In this document: positions 1 to 10,876 of the stretch, one piece after another
Numbering within the stretch: position 1 is the stretch's first letter
Layout of the letters: each line of letters begins with the position of its first letter
NCBI GenBank assembly: GCA_027886185.1
Contig: WOAB01000231.1
Location: 186,001-250,000, forward strand
Direction: 5' to 3'
Source: Rheum nobile
Taxonomy: Eukaryota > Streptophyta > Magnoliopsida > Caryophyllales > Polygonaceae
Length of the DNA: 64,000 nucleotides
Notes under the pieces: generated by a model
Databases searched by the model: none
What the model was told of the DNA's origin: nothing
The model's input: only the letters and a program-made list of their open reading frames with translations
Program-made: the position numbers and the translations under genes

Positions 1-235
1 CTTCTTCTATTGCTTCAACATTTTACGTTGTCTATTTGTAATGCAGGCCATTGCAATGTACTAATTTTTCTTAAACTGCCTCTTTCTGAACAGTGATGAT
101 TTGTGACCTATTTCTACCATTTCTAAAGTGTGATTTGATCGAGTCAAGTCTCAAAAAGTGGAAGTTATATTGGTTTAGGTAGATCAATGTTTCAGGTGTT
201 TGCTTTGCTAGAGCAGTATCTGACTGGAAGCTTCA

Positions 236-3200
236 ATGTCTGTCTCTAAAGTGATCTCTACATATAAACGGAAGAGACTCTCTTCATGTTCTACTCGTGC
301 CCATGTGGATGTGTATAATGACTTGTTAAAGGGTAAACAGCTAGATTTAAGAAAGGAATGCACATCAGATAACAAGAACAGAGACCCTGGGGTAAGGCAC
401 TACATCTTCTCTAACTTACTCAATATATGCCCCTAATTCTGGTTGATAAGGTAAAATCTTTTTCTTTACTCAGATTCAAATCTTTTCTTACTATTGAAAG
501 TCTCAATCTTTGTGCAGGATTTTGGATGTGTATTTGTGGACATCTGGACAACCTGTTAAACTGCAAAAGCTGCTTTCAATTGTATCATCCTCAGTGTATA
601 GATACTTGCAGCAAGGTAAGGTACTTCATTTTGTTTTCATTTTCCAATTTGCTTTAATTTGATGATTAATAATGATTTTGTGAAGTCTAATGATGTGATG
701 AACCATGGTTTTCGTGAAGCATGTTTGTTGTGGGAAGCAGCTGTTGCCACTCTCTGGTAAGAATGATCAAGCAATCTTACAGGCTAGAAAACCTGTTGAA
801 AGTTCAACGAGCAAGATCACACTTGGGACTGATGTCTTAACACAGAGTGAACCCTCTAAAAATAACACTTCCGAGATACCAGGTAAAGATATACGATCCA
901 GTCTACCTTTGGAGAAGGGAAATAGCTGCATCCAAAAGGATGAATCTTCGTCATGTCCAGAATCTGACTTGTTTAGTTGTGATAAATATTTTGAGAATGG
1001 TCTTGGTTCTCCATCAATAAGACGTGGTAATAGTAAACTCTCGTGCTGTGATAATCTTGTGAAAGCAAAATTCACACCCCCCTTATTACTTTTAGCCGAC
1101 GATTGAAAAGAAAGGTAGATGCAGAGAAGACAGACGTGCTTAGCAAATTACTGAATGAGAAAGACAAAGTGGAAAGCGAGAACTGTTATACTTCTCCTCA
1201 TGACACAACATGCAACACGGGCATATCTGCTGATCAGTTCACCCATCAGAAACCAGTGAGTGATGTTACTGATGCGAGTCACATGTCAAGTGAAACTGGA
1301 GGGAGAGTGAGTAACTTGTACTCACCCTGTACTATTCTTAATATTTTATAGATACGAGGCATGTGGCTGTAATTTTTGAAGTAAGAAAAGGCTTTTGGGC
1401 TCAACTTGAGATAAAATATGACAATTCCCATCTTTAAGAACTTGTATTTGCATGTTGAGTTCTCTTATATATTTAGCGTGCACATGGTTCCTTATCTCTT
1501 ACAATCTTTGTAAGGAACATTTTTTGGTCATCAGGGATGGTTACTTTTCTTTCTGACTGGTACCTCCATCCTTCATAAAGCTGTGATATATGCTTAGAAT
1601 GATGTATGCTCTCTTAGCATCATAGTGAATTATTAGCTTTCCAGTAACTGCACTTTGCCATAGTCTACCAGTTTCTTGCATCAAAGTTTTTCTCAGGTTG
1701 CTAATAATTGCAGTTACAGCAATTCTGATATAAGCATTAATTGATTTTGAGCAGGTTGCTGGCAAACTTGATGAATGTTCCAATCCTTATGGATCCTGTT
1801 CGGCTACTGTTGTGTATGTTGGGATGCGTCTCCCCTCTCTTCTAGAGTTCCTTTTTTTTTTAAAAAAAAAAAGAAAGAACTATAACACCTCTCTGTCTCT
1901 CCTTTGTTTTCATTTACAGGCTGAAACATGTAGACCAAACTGCACGTGTTGAAGATCTGGATTCAGTTACCCCATCTGATGAGCATTCTTCGCTTAAGAT
2001 TGTAGAACCAAATGCTTCCATATCTTCTAAGGAAGCCGGCAAAAGAAATCCTCTGCGGGATTCTGTTAGATGTTCCTCAAGAGGTCCTGTCGTAGTCTCT
2101 TCTTGCAATGACAGCAGTAAAACTTATCCTGCAGCTGCTACTGGTGATATTCTGCGAATTACTTCTAGTTATGGATCAAACTCAAAAGGCCTTCCTAGGG
2201 TGAAGGAAGAACAAGCAGGTCACCTAGTTTCTCTGAATGCTTATGCCCCTTTGTGGTATCGCTTTTCTCTTATAGTTAGCATCTCAGTGTAATATATGAA
2301 GTTATTTATGGGTTGCCAGTTCCCCTATCTTGTATAAAGCAAGTGATGACTAAACACAAACTATTTTGACCTAAACGATTAAAATAAAAACCTCTCTGTG
2401 GTTATCATCTGAACTACAATAATATCAAACTTATTTCTGCCAGAGCTACATTAATTTCAACTGCTAGAACTACGTTAATTTCAAACTTTTTCTGCTTCAA
2501 CTGCCAGAACTACATTAATTTCAAACTTTTTCTGCAGATGCTTATGTTATTGACTGCAATGTGGCTTTAGAACTAGACTGTCAAGAGAAGGCAGCTGTGG
2601 AGGCAGAAGAGAATCCTCAACGCTCTGACTTGACTACCGGCCACAATATTGTTGCGCATGATGAATCTAAAAGAGGTAAAATCTTAGACCTGTTTATGAC
2701 TGCTGCTCAGAGAATTGGTTCAACTCTACCGAGTGGTAACTCACAGCTGCTAAGACATGCTTCTACATCTACAGACAGTAACATACTTGTTTATGGTTCT
2801 GAATTTGCCCGTCGTGTTCCTACCACTGAGATAGCACCAAAGAGAAAATATTTGCAGGTGGGTAGGGAAGCTTGTAGCTTTAGATTTTGCCTTGTCATTC
2901 TCCTGTGCGTGGTTTAATGTTTCTAAATCTCACCCCCTTCATCCTGTACATGGTTAGTCAACTTACTCCTTAATGTTAAGTTGTTTAAGCCTGTACATGT
3001 ATTTGTTTCAGCTTTTCTCTGAAAATAGTAGCCATGTCCATTTGGCCTATTCACAGCCTGAAACGATCAGCAGCAGTTGGGAGCGAGAAAGAACTGTTGC
3101 TCCGGGAGCTGAGAAAAATAGGCTAGATCAATGTTCTTTGAAAGATCCACTCTCTATAGGCCTCGCCCCTCTGCCATTTGGGGGTCGGCTCTCCACCCAT

Positions 3201-4094
3201 GGTTCCGCAGTGCACCCATTCAGAAGCTTCAACGTCAGAGCCAGAGATTTATTCCATGCTATTGAGGGGCATTCCTTGCTAGACCATACAACATCAATGT
3301 TAAGACACAAGATGCTGCTTGACAACCTACACACTGGACCCAGTGCAATGACGGGTAGAGGGAGCTCCATGGACGTGTTTGAACTGTGTCCCAACGTGTG
3401 GACGGAGGACGAGTTAGACTTCCTCTGGATGGGTGTCAGAAGATATGGAAGGGGTAATTGGGATGTCATGCTCCGAGATCCTAAGTTGCACTTCAACCCT
3501 TGGCGAATGCAAAGAGATCTAGCTGAGCGATGGGAGCTGGAGCAGTACAACCTTCTAAATGACTCCACTGCTTCACAAGGTACATACTTCAAGCCACCAA
3601 GCTGTAGCTATCCAGATCCCTTCGTATCTTCTCTGCCCGGAATACTGAGAGATTGTCCAATGGCTGAAACTCAGCTTTCACTTGGGGATGTGTATCGTCA
3701 GAAAGAAGCAAGCCTCTACAGGCTAGGCCGAGCAAGCAGCAAGAGGCTTCGCTCTGCTACTAAACTGGGTGTCACCCGTTGTGGCTTGGCTGGTGATTCT
3801 AATAGCAGGTCAGTGAAGTTGTCATCTGTGGATATCCCTCATTGGCTCCAAAGCACAATGAAGCTAGCTGCCCCTGGTTCACCAACCGGGACATCAAGCC
3901 GTGTTCATAGCTTTCCTGAACCTTCAACTAACAAGAGGGGTTTCATGGCGGATGAGCTTCAGCCATCCACCAGTGCGCATCACGGAAGCCTTTTTGTAAG
4001 AGATGGAGGCATGAATCTGTGCCCCGGTAACAAGTCCACAGATCTGATTGTAATTGACAGTGATGCATCATCAGAAGAGACCATATCCGATTAG
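236..4094 (+). CDS. CHR4/PKR1-like chromatin protein without helicase domain (frameshifted as read)
   Basis: Spliced + strand gene. Exons I can join in frame: 1755-1813, 1920-2218, 2538-2857 and 3012-4094 (stop TAG), preceded by a long exon ending at 1306 and a small cysteine-rich exon at 518-615. The small exon has C-x-C, C-x2-C and H-x2-C spacing like a degenerate PHD finger. The last exon encodes a SANT/Myb-like block (WTEDELDFLWMGVRRYGRG) followed by a DIPHWL motif and the acidic tail VIDSDASSEETISD, the arrangement I associate with the C-terminus of CHR4/PKR1-type CHD3 remodelers. No chromodomain or SNF2 helicase is seen between the PHD-like exon and the SANT block. Two problems: the reading frame breaks at the C6 run 1077-1082, and joining 236-391 to 518-615 is out of frame unless a donor at 332/333 is used. 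The true start may lie upstream. Probably nuclear and chromatin associated; function inferred only. Confidence 0.6.
2411..2537 (+). repeat. Duplicated 3' splice-site region in an intron
   Basis: Near-identical copies of a segment reading AACTGCYAGAACTAC followed by TTAATTTCAAACTTTTTCTGC lie at about 2459-2494 and 2499-2535. A shorter third copy lies just upstream (about 2440). Only the last copy ends in CAG and serves as the acceptor of exon 2538. The duplication covers the branch-point and polypyrimidine region, so it may affect acceptor choice. Confidence 0.7.
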
Positions 4095-4503
4095 CATAAT
4101 GTGCTAGACCTTGAGTTTGTATAGTGTCTTTCTTCCTTCCCCTTGCACATGGCTAGTGCAAATCGGGGTGGAAGATGTAAAGGAGGTTTCTCTTGTACAG
4201 TTGCAACTTAAAACAATCTGGTTAGATCATTCAAAATGTGACCGGCGGTGAGATCAAGCATTTCAAAAATGTTCCTGACCAGTCTAGAAATTAAATCAGT
4301 ATGCTTACTACTGCAAACTGTAGGAAGAGTTGACAATCATACCCATTCAACTAGCAAGAATATAGTAGCATCAACAACCAGGATTTCGATACGAACAAAA
4401 TAACTCATAATTGAAGAACTGTTTTTATAGCCTGTACATGCCACTGTTTCCAAACTGAATACAATCATTCTAAATACTACTGACTCATTTGCAGGAGCTG
4501 ATA
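4095..4503. other. Convergent 3' flanks of the CHR4-like and VAMP72 genes
   Basis: About 410 bp between the stop codon of the + strand gene (4094) and the stop codon of the - strand R-SNARE (4504). The two genes point at each other, so this stretch must hold both 3' UTRs. I see no other coding region in it. Confidence 0.6.
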
Positions 4504-6345
4504 CTATTTCCCACAGTTGAAGCCATGGCAAACTGACAGCACGATAATGAGGATAAATGCTATAATGATCCCTAAGACAATGAGCTTGATCTTCATGTTC
4601 TGTAACCACATCTTCCTTCTCATCTGTGTTCCCTGCGTTCGAAAATCTTGCGCCTAGAGACCAGGCAGGAAGGAAGGACATTATTAAAAGGGCAATGGAT
4701 CATGTACAACCAAAGGGAAGAATATACAAGAGGCAATACAAGACAAACCTGTGATCGAAAATTGTCTGTTTTGTCCACCAGAAGCTCAATCTTTTCACCA
4801 CGATCAAGCACCTGTACCAAAGAATATGACATTGTATTTCAGTATGCCAGGAAATGAATAAGATGAGGTAATATCAAAAGTTAATGACAAATCCTTACAG
4901 AATACAAAATGATAAACTTGTTCAAACGATTGGCCACAAAATACAAAATGATAAAAACAAGATAGTGCTTTCCATACAGACGATTACAAGACATAAAACT
5001 TCAAATTACAAAATCAGTAAACTTGCCTTTTCAATGTTTTCCATCATCACACCTTTGACTTCAGAAATTTGGGCCTGCACTTTAGTAAGCTTGTTCATCT
5101 CCTCTGGATGATCAACACAGTACTGCATGTGCTCCTTCAGTTTCGGCCTAAAGAAAAAGTCAGTAATTTCTGCTGGATGAATAAACATGATACAAACCTT
5201 TATAGAATCTGAAACAGTTGAAAGAAGATTACCCGAACTCTTTGTTTAAACTTTTGGGAGGTGCAATGGCAGCTTTACCACCAGCATATCTCTTGCTAAA
5301 ATCCTCCTTCACCTTTTCCAGGAATGCGATTGGGAGTTGTCTGCCAACAGATTCAACTGCAACTACACAATAGGCTGCAGCATCCAATATGTATAAATGA
5401 GAGCCAGTATCTACAAATTTTTTTTTGGTCGAACTAACACTAACCAATAACACTGTTTGCAAGCAACCAAATCAGTACCATGGGAACTTGCACGATATAA
5501 ATGAGCAACAAACTAAATCCAATGTAGGTGTCCCCTGGGAATGACATCATTATAAATTTAAACGACTAATCTAGCTTCAGCACTGACAAGCAAGAAAGAG
5601 AATTAAGGAAACATTTCAATTCAACATACTAAAGAGTAAAGATATGCAAAAAATATGAAATACTTCATCATTAAGCATCACATGGCAAAAAAAAAAAAAA
5701 ACAATATCTTTAAAAAATGTTATGTATTTGAGTTAGATTATCAAAGAATTCATTCCAAAATGTTGACATGGAGAACATTTTCCATGATCAATCACAAAGT
5801 CAAAGATACAGTACAGATCCTCAACAGGTGAAGATAATGCTAAACTGAATAATCACTCATTAATATTATACCCATCCATATCTTGAGATTTGAATTTCAA
5901 AGACTACAATTATAAGGCAAACAAACTCAACCCTCAGAATCGCATCACATTTTAGATTTCCACCAAATGTAAATCACAGATACAAGTAGGAATCTCAGTT
6001 TCTAGGACGGACACAAGAAACTGAAGTTTCAAAATCACCCCCAGTGAAGTCCAAAACAGTCAGAAACGTTTCCGGAAAGTATTTCAAGGGCAATAAACCT
6101 ACAAATCAATCTCATCACAGAAATATGAAAGTTGAAATTGAGTCTGGAGAAGTACTGAATCCATCGGCGACGAGAAAGTTGAAGGTGTGGGCATCACAGT
6201 TGTAGGTGAATTTGTTGTTGGAGGCAGGAAGCTTCTGAAGACATTGAGAAGCTATGGCGGTGAAGTTTCCGGTGAACTCAGTGTAGTCGGCGAGAACCAC
6301 CGTTCCCCTGGCGACGAAGCTGTAGATCAGGCTCTGCTGCCCCAT
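4504..6345 (-). CDS. VAMP722-like: R-SNARE, VAMP72 family (longin domain, VAMP721/722-like)
   Basis: Five-exon gene, read 5' to 3' on the minus strand: 6345-6156, 5374-5233, 5147-5027, 4811-4749, 4653-4504. The exons join with matching phases to 666 nt, giving 221 aa, the usual VAMP72 length. The start MGQQSLIYSFVARGTVVLA begins the longin domain (aa ~1-110). The SNARE motif includes VLDRGEKIELLVDKTDNFRSQ with the zero-layer Arg in NFRSQ. A C-terminal transmembrane anchor (IKLIVLGIIIAFILIIVLS) follows and the protein ends HGFNCGK. Members of this family sit on secretory vesicles or endosomes and pair with plasma-membrane Qa-SNAREs such as SYP121 or SYP111. All introns are GT-AG except the third (4812-5026), which has a GC donor (AAG|GCAAGT). 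No disruption is seen. It is a likely functional gene. Confidence 0.95.
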
Positions 6346-6477
6346 GTCCTTGCTTGCTAGATCCGGCTCGATTTGGACAATACGAGGGTTCCTGTGAAGC
6401 CCCAATTTGAGAGCACGAGAGAGAATGTGGGACGCTTGTAAATTGTAATCCCCTCCTCTTGAACCACAACCACAATT

Positions 6478-6486
6478 GTATTTATA
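6478..6486 (-). promoter_or_regulatory. Putative TATA box of the VAMP72 gene
   Basis: On the minus strand this reads TATAAATAC, about 133 bp upstream of the ATG. That placement would give a 5' UTR of roughly 100 nt. No competing upstream exon is evident. A hAT MITE begins only ~180 bp further upstream (6667), so the promoter would be short or include transposon sequence. Confidence 0.45.
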
Positions 6487-6666
6487 ATTTAGGGAAATTC
6501 TATTGGTATCTTTTTGGTTTGTTTTGTAACCATAATTTTTCATATGACTGATTAGACTTCTAAAATAATTAAATTCATACTCGAACAATTTTGATTTGAA
6601 TTTTTTTAATTAAAATGGGTTGTTATTCTGGAATTCAAATTGACATGATTCGGACATGGATTTGAG

Positions 6667-6986
6667 TAGGGCTGAGCACGGGCCGACCGAACCGAAAACC
6701 CGAACCGACCCAACCCAAAAAACCCGAACCGAACCCGAACCCACATGACTTCGGTTCGGGTTTCGGTCTGACCTTTTCAATGTTTCGGGTTTCGGGTTGG
6801 TTCGGGTTCGGTTCGGGTTTTAGCCTAGTTCGGCCTGTTTTTTTATTTACGAGTGTTGTTTAGCCCGAACCCGACCCGAACCGAACCCGATGACTTCGGT
6901 TCGGTCTTCGATCCCGATTTTTTGGGGTTTCGGGCTTTTTGGACTCGGGTCGGTTCGGGTCGGGTTATGGCCCGTGCTCAACCCTA
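6667..6986. mobile_element. hAT-type MITE, 320 bp
   Basis: Terminal inverted repeats TAGGGCTGAGCACGGGCC and, from the other end, TAGGGTTGAGCACGGGCC (17 of 18 identical). The flanks carry a perfect 8-bp target duplication GATTTGAG at 6659-6666 and 6987-6994. The interior is mostly CCGAAC/GGTTCGG low-complexity sequence with no coding capacity. Eight-bp duplications and TAGGG-type ends fit hAT. Confidence 0.88.
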
Positions 6987-6994
6987 GATTTGAG

Positions 6995-7250
6995 TATGTT
7001 TGGAGTCAAATCTTACTAATTTGAGGGTGAAGAACACAATGGTGGACTTGGATTTAATCAATTTGAACCGGAATGGTGCAAATATATAAAAAAATTGATT
7101 ACGAAGCAAACAAACCAAAACCTTAGGGGTACCAACCGGAAAAAAGTTAATCGTGAGATACCAATAAGAATAACCTTAAACTCAGGGGCACCAACATGAA
7201 TTTCCTATAATTTAATAAGGGTGGTGATTTATACATTTTCTAAATATACA
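6995..7250. other. Intergenic, no feature seen
   Basis: AT-rich unique-looking sequence between two repetitive blocks. It contains no plausible ORF and no clear repeat. Confidence 0.5.
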
Positions 7251-7254
7251 ATAC

Positions 7255-8064
7255 AATGGCACGGAATTATAACACGAACCCGTGCATTAGACACCAAAAA
7301 AAACGTGCCCGTGCTTCTTCCATCGGGTACTATTATTCGGTTTGAAAAATAGAATGGCACGGAAATAAAACACGTGCTCGTGGACAATAATCTTTTTTAA
7401 AAAAGAGGCATGGGCATTATGTATATATATGTGTCTTACAAAAAAAAAAGTCACGGGCACAAGAAATAAATTTGTGTCAAACAATTATTTTTTTACAAAA
7501 AAAGGACACGGGCACGTATATGAAACACGTTCCACATAAAAAAAATTTGCATGGCACGGCCACACAGAGTGGACCCGTGCCTTATACTTATTTTAAAAAA
7601 AATTGAAGCAAGGGAAAGTTGTGGTCATCTTCTTTCTCCATCCCTCCCGCCGCCGTCTTTCTCCTTCTCTTCCTTCCGCCATTTTCGAGCTTCTTCTTCC
7701 AAGCGACATTTCTCCTCAGTCCTCCATTTCCTCTCAACAGCAGATCCCGACGGCGCAGCGCAGATCCGGAGATGAGCAGCAGTGACCGCGCGGCGGGGAT
7801 GAGAATATCTGGCAGAATCCTTTCGGTGCAGCGACGAGCTTCCTTTTTCCGACGCGGCGACGAGCAACAGCTCCCGGCCCTGCCAGTGCTGGTTTGGCAC
7901 ATAAGCATAGGATGTGTCTGTGTCTCTTTGACCATGGCACGTGTCTTTTTCCCGTGCCTGTGCCGAATTTGGATACCCGACGGGTAAAAATTTGGCACGG
8001 GAACGTGATCCTTATACGTGTCTAGTGTGCATAAGCACGCGACACAAATACGTGCCATTCGACT
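7255..8064. mobile_element. Possible non-autonomous DNA transposon with CACGGGCACG subterminal words
   Basis: Both ends carry AATGGCACG pointing inward (7255 region, and 8056-8064 on the other strand). Each is followed by a loosely matching GTGC...TAGACAC block. The interior repeats GGCACGG/CACGGGCACG words in both orientations, as subterminal repeats of DNA transposons do. I found no convincing target duplication, so boundaries and class are uncertain. Open frames here are compositional and not supported as genes. Confidence 0.35.
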
Positions 8065-8377
8065 GTATATTCAACCAATGTATTTAGACACGGCGTTTAA
8101 TAAAAAAGGCAAGTTTATCAGGAACTTTCAGGTTTATTTTAATAAAAAAATGAAAAGCTTTCAAGGGACGGGCTGATGGGTCTCAAGAAATGGATGTTTT
8201 TTGGGACCGGCTCATAGGAGTCTCATATTTGGACGAGTTTGGCGCGAGGAGTTTTTGCCCAGAAATAAAGCAAAACGGTGTTGGATCTTTAAAGATTGGG
8301 GTTATATTTACCCGAGAGCTTTTTTCTCTTTTCTTTTTCTTTAATACAAGGTACAAGACTTTAACCATAATTGTATG

Positions 8378-9088
8378 TAGAGGTGGCATTCAGGTCGTTC
8401 GGACCGGGTTCGGTTTAGTCCATTTCGAGTCGAGCTATTTTTGGTCGGGTTACTTATCGGTCCTACTCTTATTCGGGTCTGGTCGGATTGAATTGGGATG
8501 TTCCTATTTCGGTCTTGTTCGGATTCAGGTTAGTGCGATTCGGTTTGTGTTCAGGATAAGGTTAGCAAGGGTCAGGTCGTGTTCGTTTCAGTTTAATGTG
8601 GGCTAGGTCGTGTTTGGTTTGTTGTTTACCACGGGTCAGTTTGAGTTCGTTTTGATTATTGCAAGTCGAGTTGTGATCGGGATCTGTTAGCGTTGGTCGG
8701 TTGAGTTTTGATTTTGGTTGTGTTTGGGTTTTTTGGTTTAGTATGTTGGGTTTTGTTCGGGCAAGCGCACACTAACGAGGATTGAAAATATATAGTTGTC
8801 CATTTTGGATTAGCCACTACATTAAGATGTGAACAAATTTTACGCTTGAGTTGTGAGCTATAGTTAAGTTTATTTCGAGTTTGGTCTATTTTAAATTCAG
8901 GTCATTTCGGGTTTGAGTCATTTTGAGTTCATTCTAATTCGGGTTCGGGTTCATTTTGAGTTCGGACCATTTCGGGTTCGGTTCATATTTTATTGGGTCG
9001 ATTGGGGTTGTGCATTTTGACATCTTTTTGATTTTGTGTCGGTTTTGGTTTTGACGGGTTGGTTTGGTCATGCGTTTTGCCATCTCTA
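8378..9088. mobile_element. hAT-type MITE, 711 bp
   Basis: Ends TAGAGGTGGCA and, inverted, TAGAGATGGCA. Perfect 8-bp target duplication ATTGTATG at 8370-8377 and 9089-9096. The interior is rich in GGTTCGG/TTCGGGTT words and has no transposase. A 138-codon open frame inside is Gly/Phe/Arg-rich low-complexity sequence and is not a supported gene. Confidence 0.88.
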
Positions 9089-9123
9089 ATTGTATGCCAT
9101 TGCCAGGGGTCCGACTACTTGCA

Positions 9124-9312
9124 CCTGTAGTGGTGTTGCAGACACCACTGCAGGGCTGTTGATTTCAACGGTGATAGTCACCGTTGAAATCAACATTTTT
9201 ATTTTAAAAAAGGAACGGTGATAATCATCGTTCCTTTATTGTTATATTTTTTAAAAATATAAAATGTAATGGTATTTAAAAAAAAATAGAACGGTGTTTT
9301 TCGCCGTTCCAT
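9124..9312. repeat. Four consecutive hairpins, three sharing an AACGGTGA arm
   Basis: In order: CCTGTAGTGGTGT/ACACCACTGCAGG (one mismatch); an 18-bp perfect pair TGTTGATTTCAACGGTGA with its complement around a TAG loop (9157-9195); AAGGAACGGTGAT/ATCATCGTTCCTT (one mismatch); and GAACGGTG...CGCCGTTC. The spacers are A/T homopolymer-rich. The layout resembles subterminal arrays of CACTA or foldback elements, but no CACTA terminus was found next to it. Confidence 0.7.
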
Positions 9313-9316
9313 AATT

Positions 9317-9960
9317 TTAAAAAAAATTCAACACTTCGTGTGCCAATAGTATCCCAGTCTGGACGTAGAGCGGCTCTGTCCGATCGAACCATGCGATCAA
9401 GACCAAAAAAAAATTGCAGCACGCCTGCAAGCCTAGGGGAATGGGTTGAGTCAGCTAGGAACAGGGTTTGACTCCGTGAATTAAGATTAGCAAATAGCAT
9501 ATATAGGAAATGATATGGGGAAGTATGTATGAAATTGTAAAAATGTCATATTACATATTTATGGGCAATTTTGTCTTATTTATTTTGAGTGTGTTAAATT
9601 TAAATTTTGAGTGTGTTAAATTTAAATTTCGAGTGTGATATTTCCTAAAATATCGAACTAATTCTGAAATTAAAATTTTATAAATTTACTTGGGTCTGGC
9701 CAAAGGTACGGGTAGTACGGGGAAGGATATCCTCTAACGTACGGGACAAGTTTTGGGAAAGGGTATGAGGGGCCGTATGAGAGAGGGAATGAGGAGAACA
9801 ATTGAATATCTTTTGTATAATTCATATTTAAAAAACGTTTATTCAAATGTATGAATTTTCTTATATTTTTCAAATATTCGCATAAACACTCATAAAAATA
9901 ATACCCCAAAAGAATAATACCACTTAATTTATATTTAACAATTTTTAATTTTATAAAAAA
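9317..9960. other. Intergenic, with a short triplicated motif
   Basis: No gene supported. Around 9583-9643 the motif GAGTGTG is repeated three times, with TTAAATTTAAATT between copies. The rest is AT-rich and unremarkable. Confidence 0.5.
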
Positions 9961-9961
9961 T

Positions 9962-10876
9962 TAACGGTTTCAACCATAGGATATAACCATATGATATAAC
10001 TATAGGATATAATCATATTATATAACTATAGAATATAACCATATGATATCACTATAGGATATAATCATAGTATATAACTATATAATATAACTATATGATA
10101 CAACCATATGATATAACTATAATATATAATCATAGGATATAACCAAACTGGATATAACTATAGGTTATAATCATAGTATATAATTATAGAATATAACTAT
10201 ATGATATAACCATAGGATATAACTATAGGATATAATCATAGTATATAACTATAGAATATAACTATAGGATATAACCAAATGGATATAACTATAAGATATA
10301 ATCATAGTATATAACTATAGAATATAATCATAGTATATAACTATATAATATAACTATAGAATATAACTATATGATACAACCATATGATATAACTATAATA
10401 TATAATCATAGTATATAACTATAGAATATAACCATATGATATAACCAAATTGGATATAACTATAAGATATAATCATAGTATATAACTATAGAATATAACC
10501 ATATGATATAACTATAATATATAATCATAGTATATAACTATAGAATATAATCATAGGATATAACCAAACTGGATATAACTATAATATATAATCATAGTAT
10601 ATAACTATAGAATATAATCATAGGATATAACCAAACTGGATATAACTATAGGTTATAATCATAGTATATAACTATAGAATATAACTATATGATATAACCA
10701 TATGATATAACTATAATATATAACTATAGTATATAACAATAGTATATAACTATACGATAGAACCATTATATATAATTATAGTATATAACTATAAGATATA
10801 ACCATAGTATATAGCTATAGTATATAAATGAACGATATAGCAATAGTATATAACTATATGATATAATATAACTATA
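9962..10876. repeat. AT-rich degenerate minisatellite (ATATAACTATAG-type)
   Basis: About 0.9 kb made of variants of a 10-13 nt word: ATAACTATAGGAT, ATAATCATAGTAT, ATAACCATATGAT. Longer blocks recur, such as the segment containing CCAAACTGGATATAAC (at about 10145, 10562 and 10631), which indicates a higher-order period. No coding potential. Confidence 0.9.

Noticed and set aside
3128..3592. 154-codon minus-strand frame
   Set aside because: Antisense of the CHR4-like last exon, which carries a conserved SANT-like domain.
7588..8058. Long overlapping open frames on both strands
   Set aside because: Low-complexity Arg/Ser/Glu composition, no recognisable domain, inside a candidate transposon. 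All frames are open because of base composition.
8190..8606. 138-codon frame
   Set aside because: Spans the left boundary of a hAT MITE and encodes TTCGGG-type low complexity.
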